Part shown: positions 11,936 to 24,018 of the stretch, one piece after another
Numbering within the stretch: position 1 is the first letter of the stretch
Layout of the letters: each line of letters begins with the position of its first letter
DNA from: Apostichopus japonicus
Lineage: Eukaryota; Echinodermata; Holothuroidea; Aspidochirotida; Stichopodidae
Assembly (NCBI RefSeq): GCF_037975245.1
Contig: NC_092575.1
Location: 26,004,841 to 26,068,840 of the forward strand
Direction: 5' to 3'
Length of the DNA: 64,000 nt
Notes under the pieces: generated by a model
Seen by the model: only the letters and a program-made list of their open reading frames with translations
Databases searched by the model: none
What the model was told of the DNA's origin: nothing
Position numbers and translations under genes: made by a program

Positions 11936-14503
11936 GCCTGTCATGGACGATTTGATTACCCACGCCCCACTGGCTTGAATTAGCCAATCATGTCCAACAC
12001 TCTTATTTTAGATGGGTATGGAAATGTGTTATTATTTTTGTTTGCTACTAATTGATGTGTTAGGCATTTATCTGAAACATATTCAAAGAAAAAGAAAGCA
12101 TTTTTAGTACTTTTTTTAGTACTTTTCTTTTAAATTACAATTAAAGAAGTGAAAATCTAGTATTTCTCCATTGACAGTAATGATAAGTGACCCCACCAAG
12201 TGACCAAGTAGAAACCGTACTGAGCCCTATAGCACCAGTGCCTAACGGCCGGGTAAATAGCCAATGCCTTTTCACTTAGGCTAAGTAAACTTGTATGCGC
12301 AGCCTGCAGGGTAGGAATAAATTTTCTTAAAAAAAAATCATTTATTAAGGACTAACGTTAGGGGCCTAACGTTAGGCTAAGCCTTTTTTCGTTTAACCGG
12401 CACCTATTAATTCTAGTTGGCACACTCTGAATAGGCTTGCCTAATTTAGTAATAATTAGTAAAATATCACTAGGCCTAGGCCTACACTAAATTACCCGTA
12501 ACCAGTGACACAATAGACGTACATGTACGACAGTCTGACAGTACAGTGTATACCGGGCCATAGTATAACTATACTTGGCTATAGCCAACTGTACTACTAC
12601 TGTACTAGGCATAGCATTGTTCATGTTAACGCTATGGCTGCGTATGAGTATGAATCGATTACAAACGGCCTTTTTTAATATTACCTTCGAGCAATGATAT
12701 TAATTCTTCTGCATATCCTTTACCTGCCAAACACGTTCTCATTGTTTCTGCCATTCTTATACCGTCGTGGAAATCTTAAAAAGGTTAGTTTTCAAACATA
12801 AAACGAAGCGTAAATTCTCTCGGTATTCAAGGTAAGATCAGCTAAGAGGGCGATTCGATTCAACGTGCGTACGTACGTACGCGGCCGGGCATGTGTAAAT
12901 TAGGAATACGTCATTAATTTGGACAGACAGGATTGGTTTAACTGTTCAGTCTTCGCATGGACTGAAATTAAAATGAGCACGTGACAACATACAATGATTT
13001 TATTGGGTATTGCATTTAGTCTATTGCAGGCTGAATTTCGTTTCGAAACAATTCCAGTCTTAACGTCTGGAAATCGGTCTTATGGACTGAAATAAATTTC
13101 AGTCAAACCTTAGACTGAATTTTTCAGTCTTCAAATTTAAGAGAGTGGCCGTTCCACTTTGTTGTGCTGTTGGGGCTAGTTAGGGCATGTTTTGTATAGA
13201 CTGCATGATATTATTATTGATGGCAAGTATACACACGTCAAGATTTTACCCCATAGCCTTTTAGCGAGGTAAATTTCACCACCTTCTGGAAGTCAGCCCA
13301 TGGTAACTGTATGTATGCTGGAAATAGAGTGTGTTCCATAAATGAGACGAGTTAGTTTGTTCGGACTATCTATTGATCTACATGGCGCAATCGTCATCCT
13401 TTTGTACATTGAGTATTACATAACCGAATAAGTGGCGGGATTGGACTGCAGTATGACTACTGGAAACCTTCTTGGCATGTGTTGCCTGAATTTCTTATGT
13501 TTAAAGCAAAACATAGGATGTTGGGGTTATCTCAAATAGGATGAATATATCCTAACTGGAACTCTGATTTCACTTCTAGAGTACCTATATGTTTCTCCCA
13601 CTCAATTTGATTTAAATAAATATCAGTTGTTGTCATGTTATATTTATTTCGGCGAGAACCCCCCCCCCCCCATGGCCCCCTGCTCTTGAATTTGGACACA
13701 CTCATCGACGTCTTACCCCCTTACTTATTAAGTGATGCCAACCTCTATGAAAGACGAAATAATTTAATTTGACTAAATCATATGTTGATATTTAATTTTA
13801 TTGATTGTCGCCAATCTCCTGTAGATGTTTAAGAAAGTTGAATGTCTCCTAGGGGCTTCCATACACGTTTGCCTTCGTAAAAGAACGTGTATTTACAATA
13901 TTTCGGCTAGATTAAGGAAACTTGTTTTCCATATTTGTTTCTTTGTTTGTTGCCGCCAAATTACAGTACAGAGGTAGTGATGATAAGAAGTATCAGCTGT
14001 GCATTGCTTTGCCATTAGTGAAGGCCAAATATAATGTTTAAAACCAGTACTTCCGAAATTTCATGAATAAAAAATCCGAACACAGTAACCTCAAATCCTG
14101 TTCCAATTCATTAAAAGTATTCTTAAAACCGTCGACACATTTAGAAAGGACAACCGCCGGTGTAACAGTACAAAGTGTCCGCGGAGACACTCTATACCAT
14201 CATATTTAATCCGGTCGAACATTATCTGCCGAAAATTGTGTTCCCACCTCACGAAATATAGTCCGGCCGGACGAAACGTTCTGGTACAGAATGTCCGCAA
14301 ATACTTCATAGTATATTTTTACCGCATAACATTGAGGCAATTCGACATTTCTAAGGCATTAATTTCATTATGTATGTATTTTAGATCCTCCTCATTGGGT
14401 TACAGGCTCCTATCAGGTCCAAGCAAGGGCGTCCGCAGAAATTTTCACAAGGGGGGGGGGGGGAGGGATCAGTAGGTCATATAGGTTAACACACTACTTG
14501 ATC

Positions 14504-14761
14504 CTATTTAAGTGAAGCGCCACCATTAGTTTGCGCGGAGCGCACCACGGAATGTTTTTTTTTTTTTATACGGGATGTGGAAGACCCTGGATGACGAGGG
14601 CGCGTCTTAACACTTCCTCTAGTGGGCTCATCTCGGGTCTCAATACCAGCACCATCAGCCATAATTTTAGAAAGTCCCAGAATTTCTTCAAATGCCTCAT
14701 CTGATCTCATCATCTCTATGGCTGAAATTGTAGCTTCTGTCAAATTGGAGACATTTGCCAT
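14504..14761 (-). pseudogene. hAT-type transposase fragment
   Basis: A reading frame of about 85 codons begins MANVSNLTEATISAIEMMRS, followed by EEILGLSKIMADGAGI and an RxxP-containing basic stretch. This resembles the linker region (Arg-x-Asp, then a helix with A-x-x-x-G-[IV]-E) of DUF4371/THAP0/ZMYM1-like hAT transposases. Only this region remains: there is no DDE core and no dimerisation domain. A near-identical copy lies at 18976-19170. The downstream coding end overlaps a 40-bp motif (GCGCCACCA...TTGCGCGGAGCGC) found elsewhere in the window. Confidence 0.4.
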
Positions 14762-16397
14762 GCTAAAAGTTTTATCTTGGAGTGTCAGTGAAAGAGAATT
14801 AGATTTCCCCAGCTAGTCGTATAGGAGATTCAAAGTGAAAATAGCTTGGAACGATCTAGGCTGGATGAACAGACCACGCGCTTCAGCTGCTTCACATCTG
14901 TTATTAGATGTTTGATTGACACATCAGAGCAAGAAAAATTACAACTGAAAGCGGCGTTTCTACTCCGGTAAATTCATGACTCTCACTCTAGTCTAGTATT
15001 ATACTTTGTAATGCGGTAAAACAACCCGTTGAACCGAATATAGTGCCATGGAGGGTTTTTCATCAACTAAATTTTACATAGTGTGCGGATTTTTTTTCTT
15101 TGGGGAAGGGGGGGCGAGGGGCTAAAATTAATTAGAACTGCGCCTGCATGCATGTGACAAAAAAGTGTTTTTCGTCCGGGAAATTTTCATTTGATCGTCA
15201 CGCAAGTAAAGTATTATTTGTTGACTGCTGTATGTAGAATGCGACACTTTCGGACCAGTAACTGCTGCTTCATCCTTTTTTATCATGTGATTTGCGCGTG
15301 GGCTAAAACTGATGCATTATGATGGCATGTTCTGTATTCACGTGTAGAACAAAAAGATTTTTTCACCTTGAAATGATTCACAATAGCTACATACGACAAT
15401 AATACTCACTCATTCAAAATGCTCAACGAACCAAGCTTTAGTTTGGGTGCAACCGACATTATTAGTTAGTTTCTTTTTTGTAGACCGTGCTGGCAATACC
15501 TGCACATTAATCTGCATAATTCAACAGTTTTCTGTTTCATTTTCACAACTTTCAAGCTGCTTCTTAGTTCGCTTTTTTCCTCCTACCAGCAGTCGTAAGT
15601 GTGTTCTTTCCTGTAAGTGGATCCCTACATTTGTCACCATGCAGTCATCAACCTAGTGCAACAGCTATGCCGATATAACACCAGTCTAGTGCACCATCTG
15701 TACCAATACATAAAAACGATACCAGGCAAACAGATTAGTCACGCCAGCAAACTGTAACAGTTAGTGAGTATCACCCAAACCAAAATAGTAGCCTACATCA
15801 TTTTATAACTTTGAGTTGATTAACAAATGTTTAGCCGTGGACACGTTAGCCTACTAAGTTGTTAAATTGTTATTGATATAGACCTATTTCAACGTTTGTA
15901 GTGCCTGAGTTGTTTGAAATTATTAGATCATGATGTGCTGGTTAGAGCAATTGAATGGGTTTGTACATTTGACTGCATAGTGGAGATCAATTAAGGATAC
16001 TAGAGGGATGTGCTGCACATAAGATGTTGCTTCTCACGGATCTATAACATTAATAATAATAACTGTCGGTGCACATCATGGTCTTCTTTATTCTCAGTTG
16101 TTGTTGTTGTGCTTTTTTCCACACTGAGTCAGTTTATAGAGAGTTTGGTAAGAGGTTATCATTCATGTCTCATCCTAAGCTCAGAATAGTTAGATGTAGC
16201 CTTGTGCAGTATCATTATTCTCATTATAAAAAAATGTATTTTATACGTTTTTATAATTATCAAATGTCATTGTTGTTCTAAAAATGATAAGAAACTTGAA
16301 TACTGTTTCTTAAAATTGTGCTAGAAATATTGTTTTCAGTCAATAACTAAGGCTTCGACATTATCAAACATACTATATGTGTCTCAAGTAACCATTC

Positions 16398-16432
16398 CAT
16401 ATATATATATATATACATATACATATACGAAA
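16398..16432. repeat. Short (AT)n tract
   Basis: Counterpart of the long microsatellites at 556-655 and 20805-20915, here only about 35 bp. Confidence 0.9.
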
Positions 16433-16901
16433 CCGGCAAAGAAGGTCGTAATTTCACTGTAGGCGTTTGTCATCTGTATGGAACAATACTACTTCTGCTT
16501 TGGTCACATATTTGGTCACATATAAGGTCCACAGTTCGAGTCACTCCAAGACTAATGTATATCGTCCAGTTACAGAGTTGTTGACAATTCATAATCATGG
16601 ACGTTAAATATATATGAATCTATGAGACTGACTTCGGTCAGTTTGCTGCTTTGATAAGCCAACGAGGCTTCATCGCGAGTTATAATCTGATTTTATACTT
16701 CTATGTTTTAGAATCAATCTTGAAAACAAGTGGAATTGTAGGGTGGCTTAATAGGGCCACATATGAAGGAACAATTCATAAAATTTGGACTTTTAAGGTC
16801 ACAATTATACTTTTCATCTCAAACGATTTGCTGTTTGTTTTTTACTCTATATAGTAACAAATATGCGAAAAAAGACCACATTTTGAGATGTTCTTCCCCT
16901 T

Positions 16902-17231
16902 ATGTGCCTATTATTATGGACCTATTGTATTACTTACTTGGGAGGTAATGCGGGAAGAAACAGCATAAAGGTTCTGGATGATGTTATTAAACGTGCTGGT
17001 AAAATTATTAGGAGCAGTCTACCGTCAGTGGCCTCGGTCTACGAGAATTTTGTACGAGAAAAGCTGCTGTCCATGTGGAAAAATCACAGTTACCAATTGC
17101 ATTATCATCTAACCAGTCGTATCATTGCTCGTAGCAGTAGAATGAACTCGCTGACGTCACACACAAATAGACATTGTTCTTCGCTTATAAGCACTGCCAT
17201 TAGTGTTCACAATAAGGACTTCACGAGGTAA
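16902..17231 (+). pseudogene. LINE reverse-transcriptase C-terminal fragment
   Basis: 109 codons nearly identical to the inverted fragment at 6917-7249: YLGGNAGRNSIKVLDD, a SLPSVASVYENF block, and a TNRHCSS...A-I end. It is the extreme C-terminus of a non-LTR retrotransposon polymerase; upstream catalytic blocks are missing. It lies in the orientation of the tandem unit, and its stop is followed directly by the next unit. It shows the ancestral arrangement from which copy 0 was altered. Confidence 0.6.
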
Positions 17232-18975
17232 AGATGGCCGTTCCACTTTGTTGCGCTGTTGGGGCTAGTTAGGGCATATTTTGTATAGACTGCATGATAT
17301 TATTATTGATGGGAAGTAAACACACGTCAAGATTTTACCCCATAGCCTTTTAGCGAGGTAAATTTCACCACCTCCTGGAAGTCAGCCCATGGTAACTGTA
17401 TGTATGCTGTAAATGGAGTGTGTTCCATAAATGAGACGAGTTAGTTTGTTCGGACTATCTATTGATCTGCATGGCGCAATCGTCATCCTTTTGTACATTG
17501 AGTATTACATAACCTATAAGTGGCGGGATTGGACTGCAGTATGACTACTGGAAATCTTCTTGGCATGTGTTGCCTGAATTTCTTATGTTAAAAGCAAAAT
17601 ATAGGATGTTGGGGTTATCACAAATAGGATGAATATATCCTAACTGGAACTCTGATTACACCTCTAGAGTACCTATATGTTTCTCCCACTCAATTTGATT
17701 TAAATAAATATCAGTTGTTGTCATGTTATATTTATTTCGGCGAGAACCCCCCCCCCCCCCTGCTCTTGAATTTGGACACACTCATCGACGTCTTACCCCC
17801 TTACTTATTAAGTGATGCCAACCTCTATAAAAGACGAAATAATTTAATTTGACTAAATCATATGTTGATATTTAATTTTATTGATTGTCGCCAATCTCCT
17901 GTAGATGTTTAAGAAAGTTGGATGTCTCCTAGGGGCTTCCATACACGTTTGCCTTCGTAAAAGAACGTGTATTTACAATATTTCGGCTATATTAAGGAAA
18001 CTTGTTTTCCATATTTGTTTCTTTGTTTGTTGCCGCCAAATTACAGTACAGAGGTAATGATGATAAGAAGTATCAGCTGTGCATTGCTTTGCCATTAGTG
18101 AAGGCCAAATATAATGTTTAAAACCAGTACTTCCGAAATTTCATACATCTTAGGCTAATGTGTAGCTGACTGACATTGGTATTAACATGTTAACTGGATT
18201 CTTTGGCAACATGAGTGATGACACTATTTTGATTATAGCAATATTAAATTATACATTTCCTTAGTGATAATAGTGATGTCAGTTCGTGTCTGGTCGTCTA
18301 TTTAATATTCATGTGAACGACTCTCTAAATAAAATGATTGTATATGCTTGAAATACATTCTTGTAATTCATTCATAGTTTAGCTTAGTTTAATTAAAAAA
18401 ATCAGAAGTGACACAATCCCCATCAAAGACCTTATAAATACAAAATCCGAACACAGTAACCTCAAATCCTGTTCCAATTCATTAAAAGTATTCTTAAAAC
18501 CGTCGACACATTTAGAAAGGACAACCGCCGGTGTAACAGTACAAAGTGTCCGCGGAGACACTCTATACCATCATATTTAATCCGGTCGAACATTATCTGC
18601 CGAAAATTGTGTTCCCACCTCACGAAATATAGTCCGGCCGGACGAAACGTTCTGGTACAGAATGTCCGCAAATACTTCATAGTATATTTTTACCGCATAA
18701 CATTGAGGCAATTCGACATTTCTAAGGCATTAATTTCATTATGTATGTATTTTAGATCCTCCTCATTGGGTTACAAACCAGTGGCGTAACGATAAGCCTG
18801 GGGTCCCCAGGCTCCTATACGGTCCAAGCAAGGGCGTCCGCAGAAATTTTCACAAGGGGGGGGGGGAGGGATCAGTAGGTCATATAGGTGAACACACTAC
18901 TTGATCCTATCTAAGTGGAGCGCCACCATTAGTTTGCGCGGAACGCACCACGGAATGTTTTTTTTTTTTTTTTTT

Positions 18976-19170
18976 TTACCGGATGCGGAAGTCCCCTGGA
19001 TGGCGAGGGCGCGTCTTAACACTTCCTCTAGTGGGCTCATCTCGGGTCTCAATACCAGCACCATCAGCCATAATTTTAGAAAGTCCCAGAATTTCTTCAA
19101 ATGCCTCATCTGATCTCATCATCTCTATGGCTGAAATTGTAGCTTCTGTCAAATTGGAGACATTTGCCAT
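18976..19170 (-). pseudogene. hAT-type transposase fragment, second copy
   Basis: 64 codons beginning with the same MANVSNLTEATISAIEMMRS sequence as 14504-14761 and diverging only near the end, where a poly-A tract of different length shifts the frame. The same interpretation applies: a linker-region remnant of a hAT transposase. Confidence 0.4.
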
Positions 19171-20802
19171 GCTAAAAGTTTTATCTTGGAGTGTCAGTGA
19201 AAGAGAATTAGATTTCCCCAGCTAGTCGTATAGGAGATTCAAAGTGAAAATAGCTTGGAACGATCTAGGCTAGATGAACAGACCACGCGCTTCAGCTGCT
19301 TCACATCTGTTATTAGATGTTTGATTGACACATCAGAGCAAGAAAAATTACAACTGAAAGCGGCGTTTCTACTCCGGTAAATACATGACTCTCACTCTAG
19401 TCTAGTATTATACTTTGTAATGCGGTAAAACAACCCGTTGAACCGAATATAGTGCCATGGAGAGTTTTTCATCAACTAAATTATATATAGTGTGCGGATT
19501 TTTTTTCTTTGGGGGGAGGCGAGGGGCTAAAATTAATTAAAACTGCGCCTGCATGCATGTGACAAAAAAAATGTTTTTCGTCCGGGAAATTTTCATTTGA
19601 TCGTCACGCAAGTACAGTATTATTTGTTGACTGCTGTATGTAGAATGCGACACTTTCGGACCAGTAACTGCTGCTTCATCCTTTTTTATCATGTGATTTG
19701 CGCGTGGGCTAAAACTGATGCATTATGATGGCATTTTCTGTATTCACGTGTAGAACAAAAAGATTTTTTCACCTTGAAATGATTCACAATAGCTATATAC
19801 GACAATAACACTCACTCATTCAAAATGCTCAACGAACCAAGCCTTAGTTTGGGTGCAACCGACATTATTAGTTAGTTCCTCTTTTGTAGACCGTGCTGGT
19901 AATACCTGCACATTAATCTGCATAATTCAACAGTTTTCTGTTTCATTTTCACAACTTTCAAGCTGCTTCTTAGTTCCGCTTTGTTCCTCCTACCAGCAGT
20001 CGTAAGTGTGTTCTTTCCTGTAAGTGGATCCCTACATTTGTCACCATGCAGTCATCAGCCTAGTGCAACAGCTATGCCGATATAACACCAGTCTAGTGCA
20101 CCATCTGTACCAATACATAAAAACGATACCAGGCAAACAGATTAGTCACGCCAGCAAACTGTAACATTTAGTGAGAATCACCCAAACCAAAATAGTAGCC
20201 TACATCATTTTATAACTTTGAGTTGGTTAACAAATGTTTAGCCGTGGACACGTTAGCCTACTAAAATGTTAAATTGTTATTGATATAGACCTATTTCAAC
20301 GTTTGTAGTACCTGAGTTGTTTGAAATTATTAGATCATGATGTGCTGGTTAGAGCAATTGAAGAAGTTTGAACATTTGACTGCATAGTGGAGATCAATTA
20401 AGGATACTATAGGAATGTGCTGCACATAAGATGTTGCTTCTCACGGATCTATAACATTAATAATAATAACTGTCGGTGCACATCATGGTCTTCTTTATTA
20501 TCAGTTGTTGTTGTTGTGCTTTTTTCCACACTGAGTCAGTTTATAGAGAGTTTGGTAAGAGGTTATCATTCATCTCTCATCCTAAGCTCAGAATAGCTAG
20601 ATATAGCCTTGTGCAGTATCATTATTCCCATTATAAAAAATGTATTTTATACGTTTTTATAATTATCAATTGTCATTGTTGTTCTAAAAATGATAAAAAA
20701 CTTGAATACTGTTTCTTAAAATTGTGCTAGAATTATTGTTTTCAGTCAATAACTAAGGCTTCGACATTATCAAACATACTATATGTGTCTCAAGTAACCA
20801 TT

Positions 20803-20804
<2 letters not shown>

Positions 20805-20901
<97 letters not shown>

Positions 20902-20915
20902 CATATATACATATA
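20805..20915. repeat. (AT)n microsatellite
   Basis: About 110 bp of nearly uninterrupted AT dinucleotides in tandem copy 2. The overlapping 'YIYIY' frames on both strands are artefacts. Confidence 0.95.
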
Positions 20916-21376
20916 CGAAACCGGCAAAGAAGGTCGTAATTTCACTGTAGGCGTTTGTCATCTGTATGGAACAATACTACTTCTGCTTTGGTCACATATT
21001 TGGTCACATATAAGGTCCACAGTTCGAGTCACTCCAAGATTAATGTATATCGTCCAGTTACAGAGTTGTTGACAATTCATAATCATGGATTTTAAATATA
21101 TATGAATCTATGAGACTGACTTCGGTCAGTTTGCTGCTTTGATAAGCCAACGAGGCTTCATCGCGAGTTATAATCTGATTTTATATTTCCATGTTTTAGA
21201 ATCAATCTTGAAAACAATTGGAATTGTAGGGTGGCTTAATAGGGCCACATATGAAGGAACAAATCATAAAATTTGGACTTTTAAGGTCACAATTATACTT
21301 TTCATCTCAAACGATTTGCTATTTGTTTTTTACTCTATATAGTAACAAATATGAGGGGAAAAAAAGACCACATTTT

Positions 21377-22569
21377 TCCTTCCCAACGTAGGGCATGTAC
21401 GGGATAGGGCAGGCAACAGCTACATCAAACAATTATAATTACAGAGGTAAAACATTACGAACTTCAAGGAAGTCAAACTTTATTGTAGCCGTTTTTCCCC
21501 CAACACACAGGGGGTAAGATTTGGCAATTATGGTAATTGTACTTCATAGGTCTACGAGAGTTGCCTAGCCAATATGAAATTTCATCTGTGCGCAAAACTC
21601 ATTATAGGACGGGAACAGAGGGTGTTTTCAAGTTACATCCTAAGCGAAATTGGCAATGTTTTATACAACACTCAGGATCACACACAGGATTTTGAGTGCA
21701 AGGAGAGAGGGTGGTGGGGGGGGGGGTAGTTGGGATGGTAAGTTTTCAAGTTTTGCCCTTGGGAGGGGTCTTCTTAAGTCCGTGACCTATCTGTGATGAG
21801 TTCCAAATGTTTTTGTTTGCTAATTTCAACCCTTAGGTAGCTGGAAGATACTTCTCTGACCTTGAAAATATCATAGCTGCCCCAAACCCTCTATGTACGG
21901 GCCTGACACCTATCTCTTGACTTTCATTACCCCTTTTTACACTTCTTTATTTTTCTCACTCAATCTTCGAGTTAAGGTTTTCCCCTCACAACAGGGTGGA
22001 GGGGCCATGCCATCACCCCTGCCCCCTTAACCCCGTTGTGATGGCCATATTCAAATATGCAAATATTCATCTGTATAGACAAATGGCATTCCAGGCAATT
22101 CCAGTGATAAAGGATCGATTTTTGTAATTATGACATGTTTCTCAATGGACAAAAAGTGGTTCAATTAGAAAAGATATACTAGAAAGATATCCTCTTCAAA
22201 AGAGCTGCAAGCATACAATAAACAAAAACAACGCCACAAAAGGGAAATATTAAGCAAATAGGACAGAGCAGGTTGCAATATGCTAGATCTTTTTGTCTCA
22301 TCATGTTTCTCACACTTTAAATACGTCATTCTTGTAGAGATCAGTTTGTTCAAAGAAATTTAATGAAGTTAAAATTAAAACATGAAATTGGATGACAGTC
22401 ACAAATATAGTATTCCGAATCTTTATCAGACTGGGTAAAGAGTGAAAAAAAGATTATACAGGGGATTATTCATGAGGAAAATTAACTGAAATGATAACTC
22501 TCCCTTGGCAGCTCTGAGGAAACTTAATATAGTCGATGCTCTCTAGAGCATCCTTCAAGCAGGGAGGTA
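21377..22569. other. Non-coding stretch, nothing recognised
   Basis: Unique AT-rich sequence with a short G-run (about 21710-21727). No reading frame with a recognisable family, no terminal repeats and no tRNA-like fold were seen. It may contain the 3' UTR of the possible minus-strand gene that ends at 22570. Confidence 0.5.
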
Positions 22570-22946
22570 TTACTTAATTATAATGAGATACCACTGGCAC
22601 TCTTCTTTAAACAATATATACTTGAAACTAATCCACATGAAGAACTGCCTCTTTGGAGTTTTGAAAACCTCAATAATCGTGTCAACCTGAAATGCAAAAT
22701 ATATGGATTTCCACCGAACGACTGGTAGTGTAAGGCAATGGCTTGTCTTGTCTAACAGCCGACGATTTCTTTCTCTAATGATATGTTAGAGTGAAAGACT
22801 AGATTATTGTCGGCAACAAGTTAACTGCCACGAAAACCGTCTATACCTGTCTTCTGGGGTCTTCTGTTGACTTCATACGTACTCCCTCTATTGGTGGAAG
22901 AATGTCAGTACAACCAAATCTGTGCAAAATAAAAGTTGAAATATAA

Positions 22947-22993
<47 letters not shown>

Positions 22994-24018
22994 TGAGCAA
23001 TATCATGAGTAGTGAATAACACACTGTAAGTCATATATAAAATACATTATCATCTTGAAAGGTTTATGTTTAAGCTCCACTCCAAAGATTATTAACATTC
23101 ACCATATTGGTTGAGTGTAGACTGTTAATGTACATCTGAACTATACTAAGACATTGAGTTAGCTGGATGATCTTTTATTGTGACACCTTGGCTCAACTTT
23201 TTGTATTGCAGATTGCATGTCATAATTTTGGCGTTATATCATGCAGTGTACTACAAAAACTGAAGCTTTTAACCATATGAGCCAATACAACATTTGTGAC
23301 ATATTAATTAAATTAAATATCAGAAATTTATCAAATAAGAGTAAGCTAGGATACAACAGAAGTTTGAATCATTTTGAGTTCTTTTGATGTATGTGTGCAT
23401 AATGTGACTGACTGTTTAATGCCAATCAAACATTAATTGTCCTGAATCAGAATCTATGGGGGTTCAAAACACCCTCTGTATGACCCAAATGGAAAAAACA
23501 AATAATGGTAGCTAACCATTATTATAGTAAAATGTACTATAATACATCATTTTGTATCAAGAGACCTAGACATTGCCTTATTTAGCCAAAGAAAAGAGGT
23601 CCCTGTACCATGGGTTTCAGAAAATATCCCCCACCAATACACGCACAAACACATTTAGCAATTTTCCTCAAGTGGCCTAACAGAGAAATGGTACCAAAAC
23701 TCAGTTGATACATTATTTATCTTATCTTGTCGAAGTTCCTGTCAAAACAGCCAAGTAGTAAAAAAGGTCACACTTTCTAAACAGAAAAGTTCCCTGTGGT
23801 TACAATATTAAACTGTGCAACACTTTTTTGAATAACAACACACAATAGGTGATGTATAGCTGTCGAATGTGGTCTTAATGATTTACTCACATTTGTTTGA
23901 ACGAACAAACTGTGTCTGCTTCAGTGAAACAAGGCAGGCATCTTATGACCCTATAATGTCCCCTGCATTTCAAACATCTCCATCTGCCACTATCTCCATC
24001 TGCCACTGGGGTTATCAT
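22570..24018 (-). CDS. Possible three-exon small Cys-rich protein
   Basis: Three minus-strand blocks join in phase: 24018-23891 (donor GTGAGTAAAT), 22919-22847 (acceptor TTTTGCACAG, donor GTATAG) and 22686-22570 (acceptor TTTGCATTTCAG, TAA stop). From the ATG at 24018 the product would be 105 aa. The first block is cysteine-rich (RWRCLKCRGHYRVIRCLPCF); the second reads GCTDILPPIEGVRMKSTEDP; the third reads VDTIIEVFKTPKRQFFMW and ends in a hydrophobic stretch. Support is the joint agreement of splice signals and frame across two introns. I do not recognise the family. The start is uncertain: an acceptor-like CCCCAG at 24006-24011 could instead make the first block an internal exon. It could also be a chance chain or a non-coding RNA. 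Confidence 0.3.
22948..22990. repeat. (AT)n microsatellite
   Basis: About 40 bp of alternating A/T, in the putative first intron of the minus-strand gene model at 22570-24018. Confidence 0.9.

Larger units (their letters stand above)
7306..13145 (-). mobile_element. 5.84-kb DNA transposon, right copy, inverted
   Basis: This is the reverse complement of 1084-6911, with the same CTCTCTTAAATTT termini. It is 12 bp longer owing to an extra TTTTTTTAGTAC-like duplication near 12113-12124. After un-inverting the middle segment, its flanks show TG on both sides (CA at 6912-6913 read in reverse, TG at 13146-13147). Differences from the left copy that I could see (near 12305, 12435, 13031, 13130 and the 12-bp indel) all lie in the outer 1.1 kb. 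The inner frames are identical in both copies. Confidence 0.85.
13146..17236 (+). repeat. Tandem unit, copy 1
   Basis: It starts at GGCCGTTCCACTTTG and runs to the next occurrence of the same sequence at about 17236. It aligns along its length with 17237-21376. It contains an antisense hAT fragment (14504-14761), a short (AT)n tract (16398-16432) and a LINE polymerase 3' end (16902-17231). It carries the unoccupied site that corresponds to the two transposon insertions of copy 0. Relative to copy 2 it lacks about 290 bp near 14065 and about 35 bp near 14406. Confidence 0.85.
17237..21376 (+). repeat. Tandem unit, copy 2
   Basis: Aligns with 13146-16880 until about 21376 (TATAGTAACAAATATG then a diverged A-rich run and GACCACATTTT), where homology stops and the LINE fragment is missing. 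It has about 290 bp (18145-18437) not present in copy 1, about 35 bp (18775-18812, containing CAGTGGCGTAACG) also absent from copy 1, and a much longer (AT)n tract. Confidence 0.85.

Noticed and set aside
1084-13145. LTR retrotransposon interpretation of the two 5.8-kb arms
   Set aside because: The arms are inverted, not direct repeats, and each has its own terminal inverted repeats; no gag-pol, primer-binding site or polypurine tract was seen.
13660-13672. Homopolymer C and G runs (also 14450, 17748, 18857, 42760, 49090, 52050, 63940) as features
   Set aside because: They are short mononucleotide runs, several within hAT-type repeats; lengths may also be affected by sequencing error.
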